From: Acanthococcus lagerstroemiae
Lineage: Eukaryota; Arthropoda; Insecta; Hemiptera; Eriococcidae
Reading direction: 5' to 3'
Assembly (NCBI GenBank): GCA_031841125.1
Contig: CM063109.1
Location: forward strand, 66,222,914-66,286,913
Length of the DNA: 64,000 nucleotides
Of the stretch, positions 1-12,900 are shown piece after piece (within the stretch, counting starts at the first letter, position 1; every line of letters starts with the position of its first letter). The notes under the pieces are model-generated. The model searched no databases and had not been told where the DNA came from. It saw only the letters and a program-made list of their open reading frames with translations. A program made the translations under genes and the position numbers.

Positions 1-494
1 TTGTAAATTATAAGTGAGGACTCCCATATTCACAAGATGATTATTTTGAAAAAGTGAATTCTATAAAAATCGGAAAATGTTTCAGGAGAAACTACACGTT
101 ATTTCGTTGATTAATCTGTAGTAGGTACATTGGTAACATTTTTAGAAAGAAGTTTTCAGCCTTCATTTTCATAACCTTCATTCTGGTGTGATATCTCACA
201 ATCCAGGCAATTCAATGGAAAAATTTTTATGAATTGCGGGGAGAGGACATGAGGATATAATATTTTCCTCGTCTTAGTGGGAAAAGTAAAATTTTAGGGT
301 AAACCTAGTAATATTTTAGATCTAAGGTCCCTTTTCCTTGCTTGTCAGTACTGACTGAATGTGGACGAAATGTAGATCTGCAAGAATTTCATCTGCAAAG
401 TGTCTACCATTTTTTACCATTCTTCTGTCTCGTCAGAACATCTTATTTACACTTCTTGTGTCCTCATTCTGAAGTTGTGTGCTTTTGCAATTTT

Positions 495-631
495 CAAATT
501 GCAAAGGATTGAGCTCTATTTATCAAATTACAAAGGATTGAGCAATTCATCAAATTGCAAAGGATTGAGCAATTTATCGAATTGCAAAGGATTGAGCAAT
601 TTATCGAATTGCAAAGGATTGAGCAATTTAT
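495..631 (+). repeat. 27-bp tandem minisatellite, five units
   Basis: Five head-to-tail units begin at 495, 524, 551, 578 and 605. The last two are identical and the first is 29 bp and most diverged. The unit core is CAAATTGCAAAGGATTGAGC followed by AATTTAT. Because 27 is divisible by three, the array keeps one frame open and gives an apparent peptide rich in LSNCKG repeats. I read that open frame as a by-product of the array, not a gene. Confidence 0.9.
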
Positions 632-3057
632 TGAATGAGGGCTTATTAGTGAACAGAGATGTGCAAATCAAAGGAATCGAACCGCGGATCAACTGCAGAA
701 ACTGATTTGAATCACAGATTATGGGTCATCAGCAAAAAAAAATAATAGGATTATTTTAATTGATTTTTTAAACATCAGCAATTGGTCTTGTTGATAGTAC
801 TGATGGTGGTGGGGGGAGGGATAAACTTTTCTGGAAGTTTCAAAAGTAGCGGGGGTGAGCCATTCTCAACAAGTCTCATGAACTCGTCAGCTGACGCGAA
901 GCGATGTGAGACACGATTTTTCCGAAGATCCACTGATATTTGCGGTGGAAAGCTAACAATAAGGGAGCTGATAAATTTATAAAATCATTGAAAAGGGGGA
1001 AAACGCGGGAGCTCTTCTTGATGTTTTATGGTAAAAGAATGCGAATACACGAGTAAATATAAATTGTTTGTAATAAAATTTGTATGAGAGGTAGAAGAAC
1101 GATAAGAAAAGCCTATAATTTTTAATGGAAATTAGTTTGATAACTTTCTGAGTTCCTATGGCATATTTTGGTGAACTCAGAAGGAATGCACAGATTAGAA
1201 TGAAACTGATTTGAATGTTGTAAGAGTATTACAGGGAAAAGAAGCCTATTAAACTGATTCGCCAATTAATTGAGTACAATCGAGAGTAATTAAGTAATCG
1301 ATTAGTCACCTGTTATCGATTAATCAAAAATAATCCTTTTACCACAACTTAATTCTCCTAACATGGTACCAAGAATGTCAAAATCATCTTCTAACACCAG
1401 AAATTCCTATACCTAGATGAGTAGATATGATACGCCGGAGCTGGCGCATGTCGATTTTTTGACATAACTTTTGTGGTATTTGCGGTGTTACTTTTTGAAA
1501 ACAGAAAATTGAATCCCTGTTAGTTTTATTTTCGAAACCCAGTTACTTTTCTGATATTTCTAAAACCTACTCACTTTCCTGAAGTTTTTAAAAACATTGT
1601 ACTTTTTTGTTGTTTTTACTTTCCTGTTTATTTTCTGTCGTTTTTATTTAGCTAAATTTTTTTATTTCACTCTTATTTCTATCAGAAAAATATCGGGGAA
1701 AATAATCATCTGGAAGAGATCAGAAAATAAATTAATAGGAAAGGATCGAAAAATAAAGCCAACACAAAAGATCAGAAAAATAGATCTCACTCAAAAGTAC
1801 GAAAAAAAAAACAAACACGAAAATAAGGGGGGGAGGAAATTAATAAAATTCTTCATTCCTCTATTTTAGAAAAAATTCTGCAAAATTTTGCGTTTTATTT
1901 AGCGCATGCTTTTAGTCAGTCTATTGGTTGGTCCACCTGTTGACTGATTAAATTTTCTATATTATAAATATGATACGATTTGTGATTTTATTCATCCTGT
2001 CTCCTTTTTCGAAACAAGACGTGGAATTTTTTGTAGATGTTGGTAGCAGTAGAATCACTAATGATTATATCCTTCTGACCTGCAATGTGTCACTTTCAGT
2101 AATAGAGAATTCCTGATTGAAAATGAAGCCGAATGTGAGCGCTTTTGTGAACATCACTCAGTAATCAACACTACTGGTGAGCGATCACTTCACACACACT
2201 ATTTTAAAATGATTAGATGGTGAGCACTCACAAAGAAATGTGATCTGCAAAAAGTCTCAAAACGAAAGTGGTTTGTAACATGTTGCGTGAGCGCTCACCA
2301 AATTGTCAATCAGGTTTCTACATAGAATAGAATGGAATAAGGGAGTTGAAATATGGTCTGTCAAAAATCTTCAACATTTATATTCCTGAGTCTAGGAAAA
2401 AAATCATAATTTCCTCGTTTTTGAATATCACTAGAGATGTTGCAACAAGTCTTGATCTTAGTAGAAATGTTGACTATGATAATATAGGGGAGTACGTATG
2501 CCATAGGTATACCTAATACGACGAGGAGAAACCTGTAAAATAAAAATGGGAAAATTTCACTAGAACGATTGATACACCCACTGAATATGTTACAAATCAT
2601 TATGCTAATCTGGTAAATGTAAAAATGAAGGGTTTTGAGCTGACCCCGATTTGGATTTTGATGGAAATCTGGGAACTTCATAGATTTCTTGAATGCTAGG
2701 GAGACGTTTTCAACAAGAAGTTGAGGGTTTGAAGCTTGAAACGGGGTTGGTTTTTCGATGGAATGTACCACACAGTGGGATTTCCCTAGTCCATAGGGTT
2801 TGTGCATAAAGTGGTGGAGCGATACTGACTATATCTTTTGCTTTTTGGAGGGATGATATAAGTTGGCCAGTAAAGGGGAGAGTGACCCAAGGGAAATGTA
2901 TTAATATTGACTTTATCATTGGTGCGAACAGTTCGTCTGAAACATATGATGGGAGTTTGTTGGCTTATGTTTCAGTGGTGTTAATTATAGTGATTTTGTT
3001 TCCCGTTCTTAAGAGATGGTTGGTTTTGCAATAATGCTCTTAATCTCATTCTTAAAC

Positions 3058-3122
3058 GGTGGATTTACATTCGAGTCGGCGACATATATGTGGCCGACAG
3101 CCGACTCGAATGTAAATCCACC
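3058..3122. repeat. Perfect 23-bp stem hairpin
   Basis: The 23 bases at 3058-3080 are the exact reverse complement of 3100-3122, with a 19-base loop. The arms begin GGTGGATTTACATTCGAGTC. It lies about 810 bp upstream of the WDR91 start codon. It may be a small foldback transposon. No target-site duplication is evident. Confidence 0.9.
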
Positions 3123-3933
3123 ATCAGTTTATATCCTATGTACATTTTTTCAGGCTTACTAAATATTTATGTCACTTAGGGTTGAGGCTAAGCACAATTT
3201 GTTGAAATTGAGGAACGCATTTCGAAATTGTTATTCATTCCATTTGTAATCCTCTGAATAATTAGAATGTGTAGGTACTCCTTTTTGTAGGAGTTCGCCC
3301 TCCCTGTCTGTATCACTATCACTGAATGTAACAATGCATTCAAGTTTTCAGGAATGAAACTCACATCCAATATCAATTCATCATTAAATTCTTTAATTCT
3401 GGAGGACTGCCATGGAAAATCAATTTTTTCATCAAACTTTCTCCTATCGACTTTCTCTTGTATAATATATCAGCGAATTCGCCGATTTCTTCTCTCGTGA
3501 TCAGTGTTACCACTTCAATAAATAAAGAACAGTGCTGGTTGATATTGATAATAATTAATAAATAATGTGTTGACATTTTTCTTAAAAATCATAATCATAG
3601 ATAATAAATTATATCGTAATGTTATGTTTTGGCTGCATTTAGGTGTGCTCCGATATGTTCTGCTGCGAGAAATGTTCAGATTTAATTGAAATAAACCACT
3701 GCGGGACAATTACTTTGCGAGCCTACCAACGTGAGCATATTTTACTTACCTACCGTTAGTTACGCATCATTACTCGCAATGGGAAACATTCAAGTTTAAT
3801 TAAAATAAACTACAACGGAACAACTACTCAGCGAACTTCGTAAAGTGAGCACATTTTATCATTTACTCATATACCATTAGTTGGACATTTTTCCTAATTA
3901 CTTTTCGTGAATCACAGTAAAGAACATTGAAAC

Positions 3934-6900
3934 ATGTCGCATGTGCAATACATCGACGAATTGGTGCGCGAATATTTATTATTCAGAGGCTTCACCGTCA
4001 CGCTGAAATCATTTGATAATGAATTGAAAATCGATAAAGATAAAGGATTTCGAGTAAGTAATCTCGCTGTATCAGTGTCTCTCGAAGACTGTAGTAAAGA
4101 TGATCTGTGTAAGCCGCAGAAGCACGTAATATTTGTGTGACATTACTCTTCATAGCTCCAGTTAGAATATGATAATTGCACTGTATTAGTTCATTTTCTT
4201 TAGGTGGATCGTATTGTGGATAACCTCTTGCAGCTGATTTACTCCTATGATTTGACTAGCTTAAGAGAGCTGTTGATTCACTTTGACCAGCGTATGTTCT
4301 CTAAATTGGATCAAGAGTTCTCTCCCGGTAAGTTGAGTTCATTTTCAGCGTACGGATTTGGTATGCAATTCATTATGTGGTGTGATTTATATACTATGTC
4401 TCGTCTAGTTGTGAAGAAATTAGAATCCTCCATACTCAAGTTTTATGTAATCAATGCCGTGTCGAACAATAAGATTGACAAAGTTAGCGAATTCTTTTCG
4501 AAAATGATTAATGAGATCCAGGGTCAAGCTGATTGGAAGGAATGGTATGGTAAGTATCTCTGATACTCCAGATGTTACTCGACAGTTGAATTCTTTTCTA
4601 TTGTTTTTGTATTTACGTTCATTTGATTACAGAATTAAAAATTAATGTTATCGCAGGCTATGGAAACTCTTGGGTAGTAAATTCATTAATTTCGTATGTG
4701 TAACTCGAAAGCTTGGTATCAGGGTGGATTTCTAGACAGAACTCGTAATCCCGGTGGGTTATTGTCGAAATGCTGAAAGGGATATGAAAATTGAAGATTC
4801 TGTTTCTAGAACTATACCTGGTGGTATTGACTACTGATTGATACTAAAATGATTTTGAGGTTTTGCTTGAGATTTTAAACCACGATTTTCACGTAACATC
4901 TGCCGTTTGTATTAACTTGGATGGATTAGGTTAATGCACGATGTATGTTTTTTTGTTTTTATTATTGAAAATGAACTTAATGCCAGATGGTTTTTTTTCA
5001 GCTTTACCGTATTTGAGGAACCCCGAAGACAATCAGAACTTCTCAATGTACTTCACTCGACAGTGGCAGGATACTTTGCTGGTTACGCTTCATAATTTCT
5101 TATCTCTTGTTTACCAGGTTGGTGTTATTCTCTATACATGAACAATTCTTGATATGCATGAAATCTTGACTAAATTTCTAACACTGATCTGTAGGCCATG
5201 CCTCAGCCTGTGTTGACGAACTACGAAAAAGAGGCGTTCAAGATTCGACAGCTCCAAGAGGAAAACGAAACTCTAAAACAAAAATTAGCTACATTCGTCG
5301 AGTACAAACAGCAACAACAACGTTTCAATAATATTCAAGATAATTCGCACGTACCGCCGGATATAATCGATGATTTTTATGTCATCGCTGCGTAAGTATT
5401 CCACGATAAATTAAGGAATAATTACATTCCACAAATAAGACCTAAACATGATTAATCTGTTTTCAGTGAGACACCATCAGTAAATAATACTGAGAACACC
5501 GTGAAATCACTGAAAAATTTGATTCGTACCATCGGCGTAGGTTTACCAACTAGTCCACTGCTGGGAAGGAAAACTGGTAATTAATCGCATTGTTTTTGGC
5601 ACCCCTTTTCTCGCTATGGTTCCTAACATTGTGATGTTCCTGCGTAGGCAATAATACAAACAGCAGCAATAATATCGAAATAAACAAGAGCAGTGCTCAG
5701 GAAAGCGGTGCCGGCCGTAGGAAACATACTAAACAGAGACTAGCTTCCACGCCCGGCGTTAATTCAGTTTTGAAACAGCCGAAGTAAGTGAAGTTCTTCT
5801 GGATGATATTCATTACCTATACGTCTTCCTAATGTCTCTCGATTTCATAGTAACGACGAGCCTGGATTAGCGGTTGCCAAGCGATCAATTTCTTTGGACC
5901 GAGAAAATACGAAGACTAGAACTGGAAACAGGGATAACTCGTTGGATAATCCGGAACGAAAGAACACGCGCCAAGTTTCAACCAATAAAATACCGCCTTT
6001 CTTATTATTAAGTCAAGTAAGTAGTTATCTCTTTGAGTGCCATATCCATTTGGACTTGGGGCTGTTGCCACAGCATTGCACACAGTTGGTCTCTGGCTGA
6101 GTGAAACAGCACCTCCGGTGTCATCTCTGTCTAATTTCACAGATTCCGCAACCGTGACGTGGGTTTGTAGTGTAACCTGCGATTGAAAAAGTTGACTCAG
6201 TCCTGTTACAGACTTTTCCAGACATAAGACACTTCGAAGTTCAAAGCTGTTCCAGACTATTTCTATCCCTATATACTAGAAAAGTAAAATATGCCGCCGC
6301 CACCGCCTCCGGGTAAGAAAGACCCACTGCGGGTTGCCTACCTTGCCCCTTGATTGCTTATTTCTTTAGGGGTAGCCTACCTTTGGGAGAGGGTTCATGG
6401 TGGAGGAGGGAACTGGGGGGAGGAAGGTCGTGGTGAAGGACGAGGAGAAGTTGTAGTGGGGGAGGGCTCTCTATACACTAAACAATAAAAGCCACCTCCT
6501 CCTTCCCCTCCGTGGGGATAAATTCCTGGTGGCCTCCCTGTACCTTAATCTCACGTTTCACCAAAGATGCCCTACCCCGGGGGGGGGGCTTCTCGGTGGA
6601 GGTGGGATGGGAGCTCCTGGAGAGGGAGGACGGCCACAGTGAGGAAGGCCGTCGCGGTGGGCGAGGAGGAGTATGGTGGGGGAAAGTGACTGTGAGGAGG
6701 ACAGCTGTGGTGGGGATTGGCAGAGGGTAGCCCACCCCATGAGGGGGGTCTCCTTGGTGAAGGAGAGAGCTCGTGGGTGGTGTAGCGCCGTGTTGTTTTC
6801 ATATAATTTTCATGGAAATTTTTCTATGTTGGGTAAGATATACTCATGTTACTATGACGTCCAGGGCCTTATTTACATATAGGCAACATAGGCACGTGCT

Positions 6901-9900
6901 TAGGGCGCTAGATTATAGGGACAACTTTATGAACAAAAATTTATGAGGGAGTGAACAGAAATTTAAGGGGGCAGATGCTGCCAGTTGTAAGAAAAGGAGA
7001 TCGTCGGCAAATTGTAAAAGCTTGTCTAAAAAACTGTTCAATTTGGCAAATATTTCAGCAGCATAGAGGCTAACTAAAAATATGCGTGTAAATACCAGCG
7101 AGTCAGAATTTCCGAAATGGCTTTGAGCAATAGGTAATAATGAAATAGACGAATTTGTTCCCCCAGAAGACATAATCAGTACAGACCTCGTGGAAAATAT
7201 GTATAATGACACTATGACTCCAGAGGAAATGTCCAAAGTAGCCATGAAGTGAACGAGCTTAATAGACGAGAATTCTTAGGAAACTTTCAGGGGAGGTGAT
7301 AGTTCGTTGTTCAATTGATAGTGCTCAGGCGTTAGGCACTGATCTAACTGAAACTTCAAATGAATAAGTGCAATTGTCTTTTCCTCCTGCGTACTGGAGA
7401 GAGTGTGCACCTCACGACTGTCGCTGTTGTGAAGGCTCATAACGTATGTGTATGGAATGTTTTTTTCAGTTTTTCAGTTTTCTACTGTTATTGCATTCCA
7501 ACCTCACAAAGTGAACTGTGTTATTTACAGTGCCGCGAGCCATAAAATCTAATCTTTCACAATAAAGCCGTAATGCAATTAGGCCTCGCAATATTGCGAA
7601 TCGATCCAACCAGTTTTCAAAATTTTGGGACTCATGTTGTTTCTGAACTGTGTGGTTCAGTTGTAGGTGGGAGATTTAACAAGGGGTAGGATACATGTAT
7701 ATGGCATTCGTTGATACTGAAAAAGCTTTTGACAATACTTCGCAATATTACGAATCAATCCAACCAATTTTCAAAATTCTAGGACTCACGTTGCTTCTGA
7801 ACTACGTGGTTCAGTTATAGATGGGAGACTTAGAAAGGGGTAGGATACATGTGTGGCATTCGTTGATATTGAAGAAGCTTTTGACAATGTTTAATAGGAT
7901 AAGATGTTTGATATTCTAAAAAGTATAGGAACAAAGCAGAAAGTCAAGTTATTTTAAATTTGTATAACAGACAGAAAGCTACATTAAGAATAGAAGGAGA
8001 GGAAGGGGAGGCAAATATGAAAAAAGGTGTAAGGCAAGGGTACTCCTTACCTCCAGTATTATTCAATCTATTCATTAACATCATCTGGTTTACCGCCTCA
8101 TAAACTATACTTGAAAAAGGGTGCTATTGTCATGCTACTTCGAAACTTATGCATACCTGATGGTCTCTGTAATGGAACAAGACTGATTGTGCGCTTAATT
8201 GGCCAAAAGATTCTATGTTGCGAAATACTGACGGGAGAAAAAGCTGGTAATATCGTGTGTATCCCGCGTATAGTCCTGGATACCTGTGGTGATCCTGATA
8301 TGCCTTTTACACTGGAAAGATTGCAGTTCCGTGTCAGGTTAGCATTCGCTATGACGATCAATAAATCTCAAGGGCCGAGCTTTGATCGAATTGGGTTATA
8401 TATCGATGCAAGTCGTCGTCAACTTTTTACCCATGGTCAATTATATGTAGCTTTCTCACGCTGTCGTAGTAGAAGCGGGATCCAAATCCAAATTAATAAC
8501 CTGCATAATGATGATCCAGTAAGAAATACGATTAAAAATATAGTGTTCACTGAGGTATTGTAGACTCATATTCTTGGCTTACTCAACAGGATAGTTAAAC
8601 TGAAACAAAATTGCATCTCCCTCCCTCAACCCCACCTGATTGGTGTCAAAACTGAAACTGCTGTATCGGTTTTCTCAGTATTATTAGGAATTAGAATATT
8701 TTATTAAGAACATAGATTATAGATTACAAAAAAAGAATAATAATAATTAGAATTCAAGTTACTAATGTTAGAACTGTATGATGGTGTTTTACATGGTGTA
8801 ATTTTTTACAAGAGTACCTTATCCTGGTATTCATGTAAACAATTAACATTACAAGTCTGGATCTTCTCCATCATACAGGCATTAAGAGGGGCTACCCTCT
8901 TCTTGTGAGCTCATGGCAGTTACCCCTTCGTGGTAAGCCTAGGAACTGGCTGAATTTTTTTTTTTTAATAGTTATACTTTTCGAGCTTGCAAAATACTGT
9001 AGGCCGGCACGAGCGAAGCGAGTGATGGCGGGGGTTGGCCCGCGAAATTGCCAGGAAGCAAAACAGCCCCCTAATTAATATTATATTCAGGACTGGACTA
9101 TTTCAGGATTAAGTGAGGCTTTTTAATCCCTACAGGCTTATTCAAGACACTTCAAAACTTGTGTAGACATAGAAAAGGCAGTTAAAAAGAATATTGTTTG
9201 GTAATGGTTGACCGAACTTTCGAATACTACAGTTTCTATATCCTTTTAGGATTCATTCGACGGCCATCGGACCAATGTCACTCAGTGTCGATTCAACAGC
9301 TGCGGATCTATAGTCGCGAGTACAGACTCCGATGGAATTGTGAAAATATGGTCGCCGGCTCCATCTCCCGAGTACGTAGTCCTTTGCCTACAATTAATCA
9401 ATTCAGCGCTCATTCTTCAGCTTTTTTCAATGTCAGTTTTCACAATTTCAGGTTATTAGGCACATCTGCCTTTAAAACCACCATCAGAAGCTTGGACTGG
9501 GTCAGTAAAAACGAACGCTTTATCGTATTCGGTAGCGAAGAAGGTATGATCAATTTGTACGACACCAAAGACTTCAAAAGTGTTTGGGAAACCGGTACCG
9601 AGAATAACAGCCCGTTGAGAGATTCAAAGTATATAGCCCTATGATCTCATTCTTGACATTCTGACCATAAGAAACTTTTTGCTCGCAATTTTCACGTTAC
9701 GTTTTTGAATTTACAGAGTGTACAGTGTATCATCCAGTCCAACGGATACATCTTTTGTATGTTCAGTCGTATCCAACAAAAGTGACCATAAATTGTTGTT
9801 GTACGACATAAAAGCCAAAAAATTGGAAGTGAGTGTACACAGTAGCCTGTAATTGAACGTTATTATGAAAAACGTGTTCGAGTGCCGTGAAAATCAAAGG

Positions 9901-12900
9901 AGAGAACCGGCTAAACATCTGTTTCTTTCCTCTGCATCGTACTCTAGTTTTTCAAGATACTCGGACGCTCTTCATAATCGCGTCCAGTTCATTTGATGAA
10001 TGTTTTCGTTTTGGTTGAATCGTTTATGCCTGAAGGAGAATCTCTTTGCTGATATTGCCCTAAACATTGCAGAGATCGTTGAGTTTGGATTGCGATCCAT
10101 CGGTGTATGTGACCTGTTGTACGCACAATCACAATGGTCAGTTATTGATTGCCGGATGCTCAGATGGTACCGTTCGAACGTACGATTTACGGCACGCCGA
10201 ATGCGTCGATCAGTGGCAAGCCCATAAGGATTCCATTTTGGGGTTGCAATTATCAGCAGATCATACTGCGTGTTACTCCTTAGGTGCCGATAACAAGGTA
10301 AGCTAGCACGATTAGTGATTCTAGGTCACTTAGCCTATCGGAACCGTTTGAGTTAGACTGTTTATCCGCTAATATTATCAGTCTCTTATCAAGTATAGAG
10401 GCAAATCACTCCAAAAATCAATTACAATTTATTAACACGACGTTTCGACATCACTGTCATCATCAGGTAACACAACACCTACAAACTAAGCAACTCTGAA
10501 ATCCATGGTCTAAACGCTAGTTCCACGAAATATAATACAACACAGTGGGGGTAACGTTAACCAATTGAATATAAAATACAGTAAAACAGTAAGGAGATGG
10601 GGTATAGTTAGCCAATTAAATTTAAAATACACTGAAACGGTTTAATCTTATCTAAGTCGGTGTAAATATTAATATTATTAGGCGATCCATGAATATAACA
10701 TTTTTCTATATATTTGCGTTTTTTGTCCTGCATACAGTTGGAGTGTGAATTTCACATTGTTTAAAATTAAAATTATGATTGACAGTAAGAGCACGCTCAG
10801 ATAATCCGGTTACATTTATATTGTTTTTAATATCACGTTCGTATTGTCTCATGCGTTTTTTTAAAAACTGTTTGGTTTCACCAATATAAACCGCCTCACA
10901 GTTTTCACAATTTACTTGATAAACTAAACCAGAGAGTTTGTCTTTTTCAGTTTTGTCTTTTAGTTTAGTAAAAATATTTTTATAAAAATTACTATTACTT
11001 TTAAAACGAATTGACAAATTGTCACAAATATTCCTCAACTTATTTTTAATTTTATAACTTAAACTCCCTAAGTATGTCAACCCATAAAATTTTTTATTGT
11101 CCATTCTGTTACCATTGTTAAAATTATTATCATTACGTTTTTGGTTATTCTCATAAAAATATTTGATAGCTTTCTGAAACCATGAAAGATGAAACAGTTT
11201 TCAATTTACGAAATTCCTTCCAGTTTAATAATGAGCTGAGGGAATTGAGAGTGGAGGTTGACTATATAATGGTGTCCCTAGATGTGGCATCATTATTTAC
11301 TTTCGTACTAAGAGAATTAGCTTTGGAAATAATAAAAGAAAATTTTTCTAAAATGAACAACTCGATCCAAGAAGATGATTTTATGGAAGCTTTAAGTATT
11401 TGTATAAACTCTGGTTATTTTAGTTGGCACAATAATTACCACAAGCAAATTGAAGGTCTGGCAATGGGTGACCCTCTTGTCACCTGTTATTTGTGATATT
11501 GTTATGGATAAACTGTTTTTTTTTTTTAAATTAAAAGTCACTTTCAAGATGATATTAAATTTATTAAAAAATATGTAGATGATAGCTTTATTTATATCAA
11601 ACAATGTAAAATCAATGATTTAATAGAATTTGTTAACTCGTTTAATAGTAGATTGAAGTTCACTATAGAAATAGAATCAGATAATAAAATCAGTTTCTTA
11701 GATTTGCTAATCATTAGAAATAATCATGAGTTCAAAACTGATTATTTTTATTAAACCCACAGCTAGTGGACGCCTACTTAATTTTTATTCTTTTCACCCT
11801 CTCTCTCAAAAACTTAATACTTTGAATAATATTGTTTATAGAATCCTTACTTTATCCGACAAGGAATTTCATAAGAAACAAATACATTTTATAATTGACT
11901 TAGCAAAACGGAACGACTATAAATATAGTGACATTTAGAAAGCTATCAAATATTTTTATGAGAATAACCAAAAACGTAATGATAATAATTTTAACAATGA
12001 TAACAGAATGGACAATAAAAAATTTTATGGGTTGACATACTTAGGGAGTTTAAGTTATAAAATTAAAAATAAGTTGAGGAATATTTGTGACAATTTGTCA
12101 ATTCGTTTTAAAAGTAATAGTAATTTTTCTAAAAAAATTTTTTACCAAACTAAAACTGAAAAGGACAAACCTCTGGTTTAGTTTATAAAGTAAATTGTGA
12201 AAACTGTGAGGTGGTATATATCGGTGAAACCAAACAATTTTTAAAAAAACATAGAGACAACACGAACTTGATATTATAAACAATAGAAATGTAACCGGAT
12301 TATCTGAGCATGCTCCTACTGTCAATCATAATTTTAATTTTAAACAATGTGAAATTTTACACTCCAACTGTATGCAGGACAAAAAAAGCAAATTTATAGA
12401 AAAATGTTATATTCATGGATCGCCTAATAATATTAATATTTACACCGACTTAAATAAGATTAAACCATTTCAGTGTATTTTAAATAATTTGCTAACTATA
12501 CCCCCACCTCCTTACTGTTTTACTGTATTTTATATTCAGTTGGTTAACGTTACCCCCACTTTTTTGTATTATGTTTCGTGGAACTAGCGTTTAGACCATG
12601 GATTTAAGAGTTGCTTAGTTCGTAGGTGTTGAGTTACCTGATGATGACAGTGATGCCGAAACGTCATGTTAATAAATTTATTGTAATTATTGAGTTTTGG
12701 AGTGATTTGCCTCTATACTTGATAATTAAATATATTCATCTCCTCTGCTTTACCAGTATTATCAGTTTCTCTTTTCTCGCATTAATTTCCCTGTTAGGTC
12801 TTCCTTGTACAAGGGAACGATACTGATGATAACCTTAAACTGTTTCAGTTGTGCCGAAGAAGCCTAAACGGGAATAATCAAGGACCTACGTGGGATGCCA

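Larger units (their letters stand above)
1..3933. other. Gene-free 5' flank of WDR91
   Basis: No open reading frame here resembles a known protein, and none joins into a convincing exon chain. The stretch holds a 27-bp minisatellite (495-631), short words of the GAGCGCTCAC type near 2175-2300 that face each other as imperfect inverted copies, and one strong hairpin (3058-3122). Open frames on the minus strand at 2361-2919 are short and overlapping, and no recognised domain was seen. Two similar short segments near 3700 and 3790 share the phrase AATAAAC..AC..CGG.ACAA and look like a diverged local duplication just upstream of the WDR91 start. Confidence 0.6.
10387..12725. mobile_element. Penelope-like element with head-to-head 3' ends
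   Basis: The left arm (10387 to about 11178) is the inverted copy of the right 3' portion (about 11938-12725). The unique centre (about 11179-11938) carries reverse-transcriptase motifs on the plus strand. Outer ends are exact inverses over about 30 bp, beginning TTATCAAGTATAGAGGCAAA on the left. The protein order RT, then GIY-YIG endonuclease, is that of Penelope-like elements, as is a terminal repeat with a hammerhead-like core. Both coding parts carry frameshifts or stops in the plus copy, so the element is inactive. It fills WDR91 intron 12 and no clear target duplication was found. Confidence 0.9.

Noticed and set aside
495..631. Repeat array considered as a CRISPR array
   Set aside because: Units are contiguous without spacers and the DNA is eukaryotic; it is a minisatellite.
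2361..2919. Overlapping minus-strand frames of 148 and 69 codons
   Set aside because: No recognisable domain and no splice-consistent joining. The plus strand shows a hydrophobic stretch near 2960-3030, but stops break it.
6478..6802. Several overlapping Pro/Ser/Gly-rich frames on both strands
   Set aside because: They arise from a GGA/GGT-rich low-complexity stretch with no start context or domain.
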